64,000 nucleotides of DNA from Buxus sempervirens (GCA_947561395.2 OX387190.1:30560858-30624857); one strand, 5' to 3'. Positions 9,662-28,667 are shown, counted from the first letter of the stretch. Program-made: numbers and translations. The notes: generated by a model from the letters alone, not told the origin.

Positions 9662-12420
9662 ATGGAGCGTTATGAGATATTGAAGGATATCGGGTCTGGA
9701 AACTTTGGGGTTGCCAAGCTTGTAAGAGACAAGTGGACTAAAGAGCTGTTTGCAGTGAAGTACATTGAGAGAGGGAAAAAGGTCGGTTTTAATGATTTCT
9801 CTCTCATTTCTGCCTTCTTAAATTCATCTTTTTTTAACATACCCCTTGTCATCTTCTCATCTTGATTGTATTTGATTTTTCATTGTTTCTGATTTTGATC
9901 TGCTTTCTGTATTTTACTGATGGGACTGTATTTGAGCTTGTTTTGCAGATTGATGAACCTGTGCAGAGGGAAATCATGAACCATAGCTCTCTGAAGCATC
10001 CCAATATAATTAGATTCAAAGAGGTGCGTAGTGAAATTTAAGATAAATACGTATGCATAAATGCTACTTCCCTTCCATATTTAGGAATTTTATGTTTTTT
10101 TAAGCTTAAGATAGAAATGGGTAATTTGTTCTTCTTAACTTAAATGTCTTTCAGAAGAATCTTTTATTCTCAAGTATGGTGCCTTTCGTTCTGTTATTTT
10201 CATTTTATTTTCTGTATTTTTAAGTAGCATTCAAACCTAAGGTAGTCTTCAAAAACATCTCTGCTACAAACTCTAAAGCAGAGCAAGTGAAACAAATCCC
10301 TGTATCCACAAAGTTCCCTGATAGGAAAAGTGTCTGAATAAGTAGACTACGAGATTTATGAGCTAAAAAATAAGAAACCAACAAGAATATTAAAGATAAA
10401 GTGATCTAGTTGAGCTTGGTTGTCTATTCAATCACATTTTAATTTCCATAATAGTTGTAGTTGACAAGTTCTTGGATAGATAGATTGGAATTGGATGGTA
10501 GCCAACTTAATTGTTTGTTTCAAAGAAGCACAATGTGACGAGGTTCTGCTAGATTATCTCATTAGCATAGTTCAAGATATCTTATCAGGGAATCTACTGT
10601 AATTTGACTAGACAGTTTACATTTATTGGAACCATGAAGAAAGCAATCTCATCCTTGCAGGTGTTGCTAACACCTACTCATTTAGCCATAGTCATGGAAT
10701 ATGCTGCTGGAGGTGAACTTTTTGAAAGGATATGCAATGCTGGTAGATTTGGCGAGGATGAGGTACACTTATGTTAAGTCTTGTACATTTTGGTGTCTAT
10801 TGTTGTCAATTTTTTCCTAACCTTTTGTTGCATGTGCTGTCAATCCAATTCTTGTAAGTGACTGAAAAGTTCTTGTTGGATGGTTATACTCAAAAACTTA
10901 CTCAGATGAGATAGTTGTAACAATATAATTAGTTTGTTGATTTTAACTTGTCATAAGAGCTGTGGCCACTAACTCAGGGCAAGTGTTCATCCTTTGGATA
11001 ATTGGGACTATTGAAATGATATGGTTTGCAAGTCCTAATCCAAAAATAGGGGCCTCTTATGCACGCTAGGCTTGATTATAGCTTTTTTACTTAAATATTG
11101 TGATATGCTTATTCCGAAGTCCAAAAAGCCGACTGATTCTTCCTCAGATACCCATTTACTTAAAGTTGTTGGAATATTGTTTTGTAAAGTTTTTCTTTTT
11201 TTTAACTTCCCTGATTGTTGTTTTCAGGCAAGGTATTTCTTTCAACAGCTGATTTCAGGAGTCAGTTACTGTCATTCAATGGTATTATCTTGAAATCCTT
11301 TATCTTTGTAAAAGAATGCAACTCTCACCTCTTGCACCTTTAGTTCAATATTGATCCAATTTTTTTGTCCTCTCTCCAGCAAATCTGCCATAGAGATCTT
11401 AAGTTGGAAAACACACTCTTAGATGGAAGCTCGGCGCCACGTCTCAAAATATGTGACTTTGGTTATTCTAAGGTAATTTCTTGATGCTGATAGCGAATGT
11501 TTTTGGTTAATAGAACTCCAATGTCTGAAACTTGTGTCTGATTTTGTAGTCATCATTGCTCCATTCTCAACCCAAATCTACTGTTGGAACCCCAGCCTAT
11601 ATTGCACCAGAGGTCCTATCTAGCAAAGAATATGATGGAAAGGTGATATTGATCCCCCTTTCTTTTTCTTTTTTTTGGTTTCAATCACTTGATAAACTAA
11701 TTTGGTTATGCAAAACTATCATCAATTTGTATTCCTTGAGAGATATAGATTGCAGATGTTTGGTCTTGTGGGGTTACCTTATATGTGATGTTGTCGGGGG
11801 CTTATCCATTTGAAGATCCCGATGACCCAAGAAACTTCAGAAAGACAATTTGGGTGAGTGTTTGTTCTATTTTTTAACTGAACTACTAATTTGCTGTAAT
11901 CTTGTGAGGTTTCTAATTATAATGTCATGTTATGACAGCGAATACTTAATGTTAAATACTCAATTCCAGACTACGTGAGAGTGTCTATAGAGTGCAGACA
12001 TCTTCTATCTCGAATATTTGTGGCTAACCCTGAAAAGGTATTTCAGCCCCTTGTCATCCGTCAAAACGCTTTCGTGTGTGGTTCTTCTACTCACACATAT
12101 ACTTTCTGGGCTTCATTTGATTGGCTCCATTGGCTTCAATGCAGAGAATAACAATTCCAGAAATCAAAATACACCCATGGTTCTTAAAGAACTTGCCAAT
12201 GGAACTGATGGAAGAAGGAACCTTGCAGAGTGGAGATGTTAATGATCCACCCCAAAGTATGGGAGAAATATTGTCTATAATACAAGAGGCAAGGAAACCT
12301 GTGGAATGCCCCAAGATGTGGGGGTATTTGATCGGAGGCAGCATGGATCTTGATGACTTTGATGCAGATGCTGACATAGATGATATAGACACGAGCGGCG
12401 ATTTTGTTTGCGCATTATGA
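9662..12420 (+). CDS. SnRK2.8: SnRK2 protein kinase, subclass II (SnRK2.7/2.8 type)
   Basis: Nine exons: 9662-9781, 9949-10023, 10661-10762, 11228-11281, 11380-11472, 11550-11642, 11749-11853, 11939-12037, 12145-12420. All borders are GT-AG and the frame is continuous, giving 338 residues. The start is [20 protein letters not shown], as in the family; an in-frame ATG four codons upstream (9650) is possible. Visible motifs are the glycine loop GSGNFG, catalytic lysine in [19 protein letters not shown], and the activation loop [20 protein letters not shown]. The C-terminus is acidic ([18 protein letters not shown]) and ends GDFVCAL, which I recall as the subclass II ending and not that of OST1-type subclass III. 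SnRK2 kinases are Ser/Thr kinases of osmotic-stress and ABA signalling; subclass II responds weakly to ABA. No key residue is missing. Confidence 0.95.
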
Positions 12421-14086
12421 GCGAAATATGTCTTGTGTGTTAAATGTGTTTATCTGCTGGCCTTTGCACAGAACCTTGTTTTGTTGATGAATTGATACCA
12501 CTGTTGGTTTTTGATTTATACTGCCATTTCATTTCATACTACAATGAAATTGAGCTGAGTGAGGTCCTTTTTTTTTTCTTTGACAGTAGATTATAAAATA
12601 TGCAAGATAATATATTGAGGTTTATCCTTAATGACAACACCATGGATCCCATATCCCACATTGTTAGGACTATGTTAAAGTATGAAACCAAATTGGAATA
12701 AATGATCAGAATGACATGAATGATGCCAATTAGTGATTTCTTGAGAGTCAAAACCAGTCATATTAATCTGAGAAACAGTACCAACTACTACATAATTATT
12801 ATATTATGAGTATAACCTTGTAACAAAATTTATGGTAACTTCACCCCTTCATATTACTTATAGAAGAATCAGTAAATCATTGTTTTCCAAACCACGTGTT
12901 TATGGGAGTTTTCAAAAATTTAGTAACCAAATGTCAGGCCAGCATCTTTGGACTTCGTTTCATAGTAGTATTAATAGATTTATGCAAACATCATGTAATA
13001 TAATAAATACCGACAAGATTAACAAAGATAATCTTAATCCAATTGAAAACCGTTGCATCATTGTCTTTGATATAAATTCAAATTCTTGTTTGACTGACAA
13101 GAAATTCAAAATTCTGCAGATGACATCCTTGGATTGGTCCTTATCCTTCCCTAAAGATTGACAACGACGTTTATCAAAAATGCCCATGTCATTTTTTTTT
13201 AGCATCTTGCTGTTCTTCATGCTATGATCCTCATGAAAACAAAAAGGAAAGACAGAGAACTTGAGTTGGAGTAGGTAGGCATATGGAGAGGGAGCTGTGT
13301 TGTGGTAGGTGGATTGCATTGGGGCTAAGGTTATTGGTTCAACCATTCATTTATCTTTATCATTCAAATCATTTAGGTTATCTTAAAACTTTGTTCTACC
13401 AGTTGGAACACACAACTTATTCAAGTTCATAAATTATAGTATTGTTCTTATCCCGAAGCCGTACACTTTTGACTAAGACATATGGTTGTCTATTTGTAAA
13501 CTTTTTGGTAGGCTATCTTGTGATGTGCACTAGGAGTCAAATACTCTATTTTTTCTTCTAAAGATAAGAGATGAGAAAAAAAAAAAAATACTTGCACTTG
13601 TATAGGAATAGTAAAAAAATATCATTCCAAATAGAATTTTTTTTTTAAATCTAGAATTTCCATGACAACCTAAACATGGCATGAACATGACCTCAAGTTG
13701 TCTCTGAAGACTCTGAACCCTTTATTGGGGTGGGCTTGGGTTTACCAAAGCTTGGGAAATTTAAAACCCTGTTATTATTAATGGCCAACCAACTCGCCCA
13801 ACCCAAGATGACTGGCCTGTTCTTGTACCATTGATTATCCTTAGGGTCGGGCTAGGTAAGTTCTTAAAAGCCTGAAAAATTTATTGGGTGGGGCTTGGTT
13901 ATGTACAGAAATTCTAGGGCAGGCTCGATTTGCATAAAGTATTACAAATAATATAATTAATAGAATATTTTGTTATAATATGTTTATATAAAGTTATTGA
14001 ATATTTAATCTTTTTTTGTATAGTTGGTATCTCTTATTTTATACTTTCATATTTTAAAACATTATATTTCATTATTTATAAATAAA
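12421..14086. other. Gene-free spacer after the SnRK2 gene
   Basis: The first 150 bases are probably 3' UTR. The rest is AT-rich, with no frame of coding quality. From about 13714 to 13930 there are GGGCTTGGG and AGCCCA words like those at hAT-type element ends, but termini could not be fixed. Confidence 0.4.
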
Positions 14087-14095
14087 TAAATAAAA

Positions 14096-14529
14096 GGGAA
14101 AATTATGGAAAATGGTAACTTTTGGCCGATATTTATAAAAACATGTCACTAAGATGTCGAATTGCAGAAAAAGACCACTTTTTGTCTATAATTAACTTGA
14201 AAGTCACTTCTAAAAAAAAATTAAAAAATAGTGTCATTTTATTATAGACAAACCGTGCTCGAATCAACGTATGATGCGCTCGCTTGTGTCGCATGTAATA
14301 AGCTTGAGTCCTATGTATAATGAGCTTTTATTCCAAGAAAATGATCTTCAAATTTAATTATTTTTGAAAAGTGATCCTATAATTTAATTTTGACGGATAT
14401 TTTTATAATATTGACAAAAAGTGACCCTTTTCTGTAATTTGGGGTTTTAGTGGTATGTTTTTATAAATATTGACGAAAAGTGACCATTTTCCATAATTTT
14501 CCAAAGTGACACTTTTCCATAATTTTCCC
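14096..14529. mobile_element. Mutator-type MITE with 9-base target duplication
   Basis: The left end GGGAAAATTATGG (14096) is mirrored by CCATAATTTTCCC ending at 14529. Identical 9-base duplications TAAATAAAA flank it at 14087-14095 and 14530-14538. The inverted arms extend for about 80 bases (TATTTATAAAAACAT is in both arms), and the right arm has a partial duplication of its tip. Long inverted repeats plus a 9-base duplication are the marks of Mutator-like elements. There is no coding capacity. Confidence 0.85.
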
Positions 14530-14854
14530 TAAATAAAACAATGGGTTGGATTGGGCTTAAAACCATCTAAAGAGCGCACTTTAGTCATAGTTCTAGAAGC
14601 CCGACCTTGGGGCTAGACAGGCTTAGATGAGTATAGAGCAAGCCCACGATCAGCCCAGCTATTATCACCTGGGTGGTCCTTACTGCCACGGAAATAGATC
14701 TTACCGTCTCATTAGGTCAATCAGAGATTTTAAAATAGACTCTCCACGTGTACGGTATAAGATCGAGTAAGATGACCACGACGGTATTCGGAGAATACAC
14801 ACATACTTTCCTTTTCTCCCAATAAATAGCAGTGTTAGAGTTCATCCAAACACA

Positions 14855-14863
14855 AAACCCTAA
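14855..14863 (+). promoter_or_regulatory. Telo-box of the ribosomal protein S6 promoter/leader
   Basis: AAACCCTAA lies 88 bases before the S6 ATG. Telo-boxes of this sequence are common in promoters of plant ribosomal protein genes. A pyrimidine-rich stretch (CCTCTCTTTTCCTCTCTG) at about 14897-14916 could be a TOP-like leader. Confidence 0.55.
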
Positions 14864-14950
14864 AATTTAAGTCGGGAGCCCTCGGCGGAAGCCCTACCTC
14901 TCTTTTCCTCTCTGTCATCTTGTCTCTGCCGAAGCGCGGCTCAGTCGACA

Positions 14951-19297
<4,347 letters not shown>

Positions 19298-21132
19298 AAG
19301 ACCTATGCCTTCAAACTTAAGATTTTGGGTAAAACTGACTGCCATTATTGAAAATTGATTGATAGGTTTATAGTAAGGTTTACTTTTGTTGCTGCGGAAT
19401 ACTTTCTTTTAGTTAATTCGAGTTAGTTTGCACTTGGTGCCCATCATTTTCAGCCTTAGTACAAGACTGGAGATATAATAGTTTTGGTGGAGTTGTTTTT
19501 TGTTATGTTCGGAATTTGATCTGGCTTTGTGGAATCTTGTTGTGGTAAGTTCGAATGAGTAGCAGAGCAGATGGGGGAATGTTCCTCTGTATCTTTATTT
19601 AGCAATTATAGTTCTAATTCCGTAGGAGCTTACTTTGGATTTTTTAATTACCTCTATTGTTTGTTTCGAGCCTAAAGTAATTGGTGTAGGATGAGGTTCT
19701 GATTTTCCTTCAGAAAAAAGCGGGATCGTATACTCGAATATTTGAAACTTTTAGGCACATCGACTGCTTTACAAAAAGGGCTTTATTGACCATGAGTGGG
19801 GCACCCATGGTTCACGGATCAGGTTTGAAGGTTACGGTACATAATAACAAGACCGGTTCTGTTGTGTAGGCTTGGCCTTGCTTGCAGGGACGAAGGTTAT
19901 ACTTAGAATCGAAGGGGCTCTACTTGAGAGGATGTCAAGTGAGAGCTTTGTGGAAGTTATATTCTCTCTCGTCCATAGGGCGGATAAGTCTAACAAATAG
20001 GGTCCATGAGGATGGTTATATGGTATTTGAATGCAGTTCATGTCATAGGGAGATTTTAGAGGTAATATGGGAGGAAGCAAGGCTTGTTGCGTTCAACGAT
20101 TTTAATTTTATATTCATGTTATAATTTTATCAAAAAAGGATAGGCAGTCTCCTTGTGGGAAGATGCAAACCACGCCAACAATAGAAATCACGGTTAAGGG
20201 TAAAATTCCCATAACTTTTCTTATAGCCTCACGTCATTCCTCAACTTGTCGGATGTCGTTTGGTTACTAAAAAGCGCCGGTTTCCAGTAATTTTATCGCA
20301 TCGCTTGTCTGGGCGAGTCTGGCTGCAGGACGTACATAGTTGTGTGTTTCCATCAACTTCAGTTACTAATAGGATAAAGCTAGCAGCGATGGAATGGTTT
20401 GTTCTATAGATTGATGAGGTTATGGACGTGCTGACTCTGACGATAATGTGCGGACGCAGGGTGAAATTTGAAAATGTAAAGCACCGAGTCACTGATGTAG
20501 AAAGCACATTCTCTTTTGGATTGGACGATGAAAGATATTTAAAAACTGCTTTTGCAACTTGGCAACTTGCAAACTCTAGGTTGTTACAATGGTTTATGGA
20601 TATGGTAAACCAAAAGCTCCTCTTTCTACACATATACTAGCAGGGTCCGTATGTAAAACAAGGAGGGAGGTAAGCAAATAGTCATCACCATTGTACTATG
20701 GTGGTGAATGAAGGTCGTTAGAGAAAACGTGTGATTGAAACACTTGAGTGACCAAATACCCAAAATGGGTAAGAGCAAAAAGACGATATCAAACCCTACA
20801 TTAATATATTTATGGCATATAATATCAAGGGTGGTATGGGAAAAAGGGCTTTTAATTTAGGTATCCTTCTTAAAGGGGCACCTTGCTTTATGTATACTAG
20901 TAAGGGTGCACATGCAAGACTGCACACGGAGGGAGAGGTGGGGAGAGAGAGAATGCAGAGAGGAGAAGTGGGGGCAGTTACAAACTAACTCTTTTTGTAT
21001 GAAAATGGTGAATTGAAACAGGTATAGCGCTGTATTATTGAAATCAAATTATGCAGGGGATGGACATTTTGGGAAAGTTGTACATTGTTTTGGGCACGCT
21101 TCCCAAGGGGGGCCTCGCGTTATATATAGTAT

Positions 21133-21176
<44 letters not shown>

Positions 21177-22462
21177 CTCGTATAGCTTAATATATTGTAA
21201 ATATGGATAAAGATCAATGGATGATTTGCCCTAGCTAGATTATTCATCCACTTTGAGAATTGTTCATTCTATACAATAAGGTTTTAGAAAATCCCATTTT
21301 CCCCTTGAGGTTTTTGAAATACCAGTTTATCAGTTGAGATTTGTTATATATAATGCTTTCCTCCCTTTAGGGGTTTGATCAATGAGGTGGCAAGAGAAAA
21401 AAACATATATTGACAACATTATCCCTTTTAAATACCGAGTCCACCTTCAGTAGGTTAAAATGAAAAGGGCAAATTTGCCAATATATCTTTTTTCTCTTAT
21501 CACCTCATCAGTAAAACGTCTAGAACAGAGAAAATGTTACACTTAACAAATCTCAAGATAGTAAACTGGTATTTTAAAAACCTAAGCGGTAAAGTGTGAT
21601 CATCTAAAACCTAAGGGTTTAAAGTGTAATTGTTAATGAGGAGTAAAAAGTAGAACTAGATTAAATCCTTGTTTTTTTTCTAACCAGACAGATGTTATCG
21701 ACAGAATAGAACTAAACAGTCTAGTTCAAGTGGAGAACTATACTAAATCTGATTACTTAGAAGTTCACGGACCCTTATTATCGCAACCAGGTCTCTCATC
21801 CTATCTGTATTGCTATCGCTGTTTGATAACGAAGGCTTCTCTTTTCACATATTTAAGTTCAACCCTGCACCATTAACTGGAATCCATGGATGGTGCACCA
21901 CGTAACAACGAAAACAAAGGAAATGCGTTCAAAGCAAAGGGACCTTTCAACTTCCCACAGGACGGAAAACGAATACAGTCGAAACAATAGGTTCACTAGG
22001 TGGGTATTTGCGAGTGGCTCGATTGGGTATACAACGTAGGATGCGACAACCATCACAAAGGATTTACTCCCCAAAAAATATCTCGGAAGAATTTGCAGAG
22101 CTGTCCATCTTGCGTTCAGTGGTAAAGACTTTATTTTTACTGCTCACAGTGTCCTGTATCGTTTGTTTGATTGAAAGATGCCAATTGGTACGACAATTTA
22201 GGGTTGTAGGGATAGACTTTGGATGAATAATGGGGATTCCACTACTTCGATTGATGGTTCTATGCTCAAGGACCTCATCAACCCAACCTCCCATTCAGCA
22301 AGAAAACAAACAGAGTAACTATATTTCTACCAAAAAAAAAAAAACAGAGTAACCATATCTTATCTCATCACTGTTTAATTTTAGCTGCGAACAGGACATG
22401 TATGTCTCTGTTTGTAATCACTTTTATTAACCCCCCCTGCTTTTGTATGCTATTGATTCCAA
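19298..22462. other. Spacer between RPS6 and the peroxidase gene
   Basis: The first few hundred bases are S6 3' UTR. A weak frame at 20422-20640 (+) and its opposite at 20241-20633 (-) have no recognisable motif. No gene or clean transposon boundary is visible; a TA microsatellite lies at 21135-21170. Confidence 0.4.
21135..21170. repeat. (TA)n microsatellite
   Basis: About 18 uninterrupted TA units. Confidence 0.95.
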
Positions 22463-23694
<1,232 letters not shown>

Positions 23695-26339
23695 TAGGAA
23701 TAAGTGAACAGTAAAGAGCTTCAGAAGACTCTTGTGCCTGGTCTGTAGTATGGTCTTGTGAGGGCTATAAAAAACTTCAAGAGAGGACTGAGGAGAAATG
23801 GTGGGGAAAGGGGGAGCTAGCGAAGGTAATAAAGCTTAGAGGCGTACGTGTGAAGAAGGTTGTAGGGTGGGCCCCATGTGGTTGTTCTTGTAACAATTTA
23901 ACACGTGCCACAAGATTCTTGTTGGGTTGTCATGACGTCATGGTATTTCTTTTTTCCGTGAAAATCATGGTTTGTTGTATGTATGGGTATTGATCATAGT
24001 TTTAAGCGATAACAACGCTTACAACCCCAAACATTTGAAAAATACAAAAAAATCTTGCATGTAAATGATCACAAAAACCCTAAACCCTCTTTTGAAAAAT
24101 ACAAAAAATCTTGCATGTTGGTAAAAAAACCTCTCTTTTGTGGGATGATATCGTTTGCCTCAATTTATTGTTGCTATTCGTGCAGCGATCTTGAGATGCT
24201 GTCATGTATAGCATCTCACGACTGGGTTTTTTTTTAACATTTTCAAAAGCAAAATGTCTGTAAATGTTGAATGCTCCATGTGTCTACATCTGAATCAAGC
24301 AGCACTGACAGCTGCAGTTAAAGGCGCGTGGCAGACGATTTCAAACCCTCTTTGGTCTAACAAGAACATTGAAAATATCGAACTATTCCTTTTTGATTAA
24401 ATTCATTTAAAAGCAAAGATAACCTCAAAAAAATTCTACTCAAGTTGAAGAGTTAATGCAACTAAACTAGTTTAATGAAACTTCCAAATTCTTTCACTAA
24501 TGGGCATTTCTCTAGAAGTTTCCTTCCAGATGTATATATATAAAGATAATTTTGTCATTTAATATATAAGGTAATGTATTTTGCTAAAACTTAAAGGGAA
24601 TTTTATGTATAAAATCATTTGTCTTTTTGCTAACATAGTCTGTGTTTGGCATATCGCTGTTTTTGCTTTTGCTTTTTTATTTATTTAAGTAAAATCATTC
24701 TTTTTAAGCAAGAGAGTGTTTGGTAAGTTATTGCGTTCGATTCTTATAATGAAGTAAAAACCAATCATTTTGCTCTACAATTTTTTTTGCTTTCCATTTT
24801 TTTTTTCTTGGCTAAACGGCTTCTCGTAAGGGTACAATGGTTTTGATTGTCACTTCAGTTTTGTCTCTAAGACTTGGCTCCAAGAAAATGAACCAATTCT
24901 TGGTGTCTTTTCTCAGTTGTGGTTTCCCCTTAAGATTTGCAAAGAAACAACTAATGAAGCTATTCCTATCTTGTCTCAGATTATTCTTATTCATCTTGGC
25001 TTTTCTCAACTCTATTTCAACAACCAATGATTCAGTTGTTCAAGGATGGAGCAGAGATCCCTTGTAAAGTGTATATTCGGTTGGTTTCGTTGGATTTTTT
25101 TTTTCTTTTTATTTTTTGTTCTTGTTTGGCTATCATGGTTTGTGTCTCTGGTGTTTCAAAATCATTATGTTAGGGATCAATGAACAATGATGCTTGCCAT
25201 ACCATGAGCACAAATCAAACTCCCAGATGTTTTCTTTTGAAAGAAAGAAAGAACATATTTAGAAGCAAAAAAGTATGTTGATGTTACCAAGCATGCTTTT
25301 TTGTTTTTCTGCAACAAAGTAATTGCGAAGCAAATACTTTTGCTTTATGAAAATCTTTACATAAGCAAAAGCAATATAATTACTTTTCTTACTTTTTGTA
25401 GCAATTTTTTTGAAGTAATGCCAAATACATCTTTAAGCAAATTTTATTTCTAAAGTAGGGCTTTAATTTTGATAATATGTGCACATGTGAAGGGAGCTTT
25501 TTGGCTTTTTCCAAATACACGAGGTTTATGTGCATAAGTGACAAACTTGACTAGGTGTAAATGTAAATATCCCTACTTTTAAATATGTACTATCATATAC
25601 AGACGAGTACCGCCGGTTTGAGATGCAAACTGCGTTGTCAAAACTATTGGGCTGGTGGCTGGTGCCTTCTTAGTTCTTGCAGGACCTACATCACTTGTAG
25701 GTTTAATATATGAATTGTGACTAGAATAATTTTTAAGCTGGTCTGAGTTTAGGGTTTAGCGTTTAGGGTTTATGATGGATTGATATATATTACTTCTTTA
25801 ATAGGCTTGTGGGATACTATGATACTGCCGTTTTCATTACATTCATTATTTCAATCGGGATATAATAAGGGTTTGTTTTTTGGAGATGTACAAGTGGACA
25901 TTATCCTAGAAGTGACTTGTATCTTTTGCATGGTTATTTTAACAAGTCGGTCCAAAGTATTCTATGTTATTTTATAATTATACGTATTAGTAATCTTTTA
26001 CATCATCATCATCTCCATGAATATAGCTAGATGAGGATACTTAATTATGGCTAGAAATTATAAAATACAATTCAACTTCTATAACTACGCAACTAAAATT
26101 GAATTACTTTTGATTAGATGAATTATTAAATGCTTCCACTTTTATCCACTGGACAAGCTAACTAGTTAAATTAAACAATCAATTTTCATAAGCGTGGTCC
26201 ATGGTATTCCACTTGAAAATTATAAGAATCAATTAATTTGAGCATCGGCTATTGAACCGGTACATTTGACGAAGTGTTTGGTCCTTCTTTTGTATTTACT
26301 ACTACTACTATTACAAAAGTACCAAAAATCTTACTTTTG
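23695..26339. other. Peroxidase upstream region and repeat-bearing spacer
   Basis: The peroxidase promoter region lies within about 300 bases of 23695. Further on, 24645-25425 is AT-rich and edged by GTGTTTGGCAT and ATGCCAAATAC, which suggests an inverted-repeat DNA element without a visible target duplication. Three TTTAGGG words occur at about 25748-25774. No gene is seen. Confidence 0.4.
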
Positions 26340-26345
26340 TTTATG

Positions 26346-26595
26346 GATTGAGATCATTTACAGTTGAACTCGTAAGAGAATTTAACTGTAGTCAATAGCT
26401 GCTGGTCACATAGGCAAACAGTTTGATTAAAAAAGTGAAAAGAAATATTTCAATTTTCAAAATAGGAGAGAAAAAAATGAAATATTTCTTTTCCCTTTTT
26501 TAATCAAGCTGTTTGCTAATGTGGTCAGCAGCTATTGACTACAGTTGAGCCATCTTATGGGTTCAACTGTAGATGATCTGAATCTTTGTTTATGT
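26346..26595. repeat. Foldback (hairpin) repeat with about 105-base arms
   Basis: The left arm (about 26347-26452) and right arm (about 26482-26587) are near reverse complements, sharing words such as GTCAATAGCTGCTG with CAGCAGCTATTGAC, and GAAATATTTC at the loop edge. The loop is about 30 bases. Arms look about 85-90% matched by eye. Confidence 0.8.
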
Positions 26596-26950
26596 TTTGT
26601 TGTCCGTTGCCACTATATTGATTAAGTTCTTTTAAAAGATAAAAATCATTATGAAGGAAGAGCCTCACCTTTGATTATTTGTCTAACCCTCTCTAGAAAT
26701 AGGATTGATATCATCTACAGTTGAACCTGTAAAAGGGTTCAACTATAACTAATCGTTGTAGCTATTGGTTACAGTTGAACCCTCTTATGGGTTCAACTGT
26801 AAATGATTTGAATCCTTGTTTATCTTTCGTTGCCCGTTGCCACTATGTTGATTAAGGAACACCCTCACCTTTGATTATTTGCTTGACCCTCTCTAGAAAT
26901 AGGATTGATATCATCTACAATTGAACTTGTAAAAAGGTTCAATTATAACC
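26524..26950 (+). repeat. Tandem repeat of about 200 bases derived from the foldback
   Basis: Two successive units share TATGGGTTCAACTGTA, CCGTTGCCACTAT, CACCTTTGATTATTTG and CTCTCTAGAAATAGGATTG in the same order. The second unit is shorter by deletion. Confidence 0.75.
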
Positions 26951-27080
26951 AATCGTTGCTTGCCATCTCAGCAAGCAATAGTCTTGAAATAGTGAAAAAA
27001 AGCCTTTTATTTTTTAATGTAGGAGAGAAATTTTGAGGACTATGGCAATCAACGATTGGCTATAGTTGAACTTAGGCCAA
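26900..27080. repeat. Second, decayed foldback of the same family
   Basis: ATAACCAATCGTTG near 26945 pairs with CAACGATTGGCTAT near 27049-27062 around an interior with GGAGAGAAATTTT, the same plan as the 26.35 kb hairpin. Confidence 0.6.
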
Positions 27081-27214
27081 GTTAAGCATGCTAATAACTC
27101 TTCTATATACTTTCAACTGTGCACTCGAAAGAGAGTGACAATGAGGGAATATCTGAGAGTGCCTCACCCTCTCTATTTTTGAGTAGCTGACCTTACAATT
27201 AAATGATTTTTGGT

Positions 27215-27377
27215 ATGATTGTGTACCAGCTCAACACAGTGAGGTATTATCCACTTTGGGCTTAAACCTGCACAATTTTATCCCTAAAAGGCACCTTGCT
27301 AAGTTAAGCATTTTTTCTGACTCTTATACCATATTGGGCTTTTATCTGTTTTCGATGTGGGACGGGATGTCACAGAT
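27215..27377 (-). repeat. TRIM/Cassandra-like LTR fragment
   Basis: Read on the minus strand it opens TGTGACATCCCGTCCCACAT and later has GCCCAAAGTGGATAATACC, both resembling ends of small terminal-repeat retrotransposons in miniature. Assignment is by recall, and no partner LTR is seen. Confidence 0.35.
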
Positions 27378-28667
27378 TGATTCATCACTTGGGTTTGAAA
27401 CTTCTCTTATTTATTAAAATGGCCCAAGTTCTGACCCGCCCACAACCAAAATAAAATACTCCATATACCCAATTTGCACACTCGGGAGAGAGGGCAAGGA
27501 GCACCTTAAGGAGATGTGCATAAGAATTTTAAGGAATATTTAAGTCTTTAAATTTTAGAAACTAAATATCGGGTTAGAGTCTCCCTCTTTCCTTTGTATG
27601 ATATTATAAATAATAATATTACTCAAATAAATGATCCTAAGGCCCTCAAAACTATTTTATTTACAATAATATATATATTATACCACAAAAATCGCATATC
27701 CTAATTATCTATGGGTAATTCTATTCTAAATTAAGACTTTGAGTTGTCTCTCTATTACTAAAAAAGGAAAATAATCATCATTAACCATTGCGTAAATCAT
27801 ATCTTCAATTGGATTGCATGTTTAAAGTTTTCTGAAGAACCACTTCAGCTACTTTTTCCAATCCTCCACTGCCGACGCTTTTGGTAGTGAAAGTAGAATG
27901 GGAATCTAATCGCAACTCAGTGGGTCGGTTAGTCCTACAAATTTTCTGCGATCTCCCCCCGTTTCAGAGAAGATTAAGAGAATAAAGGAAGAGGCACCTT
28001 TTCCCGAACACGATAACTTTCTTTGATGAAGAAGTTGATGCAATGAGTCACTGGGCTGCGTAGGACATACGGCTTGTAAACGCAATTTGTGACCTTTTAC
28101 TGCTGGAAAGAAAGGATCGGCTTCCACTAGGAGACTGCACTTTTGCAATTTTCAAAAGAGCTGGAAAACATGCAGCCAGGACCAAAATCTGGGCATTGTA
28201 TCAGCCATAAAACATGGAAGTGGATAGGTCAAATACGTTGACACCTAGTATCGTTCAATTGTGACCTATGGCACCTACATTAATGGGTTCGGTTTAGATC
28301 ACTAAAAGGAGAATCTCAAGGTGCCGACTTGTCAATGTGATAGAACTCGGTGGTGCCACACCAAGGGTATGGAATCAATCCCACTTTCAAAACTATTCTT
28401 CTTAGAAAAAAGAAAAAGAAAGAACAAGGCCTTCTATGAGAATTCTTGAATTTGGCAGGTGTATAAGCATCCAGTCTAGTCATACAATCAAGATAAGGCT
28501 CATAAACTTAATAAGAAATAATAGAAATTTGTTGTTAAAGAATCCGCCCACATGTTTGGAGAGAAATGGAAGATTATCACTCAGTACAGTGAGTCAAGGT
28601 GAAAATCTGTGTTTAATAATCAGACCAGCAACCACCTTCATCCCAACTCAAGAGGTGTAGAAAGGAA
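27378..28667. other. Spacer downstream of the JMJ21-type gene
   Basis: A frame at 27906-28148 (-) is open but unrecognised. Part of 28400-28667 is probably 3' UTR of the minus-strand gene. Nothing else stands out. Confidence 0.35.

Noticed and set aside
20241..20640. Opposed open frames between RPS6 and the peroxidase gene
   Set aside because: No motif, no splice context, and overlapping frames on both strands of equal quality.
24645..25425. hAT element with GTGTTTGGCAT ends
   Set aside because: End similarity is short and no target duplication could be found, so boundaries are not supported.
25748..25774. TTTAGGG words as an interstitial telomere
   Set aside because: Only three imperfectly spaced units; too few to separate from chance.
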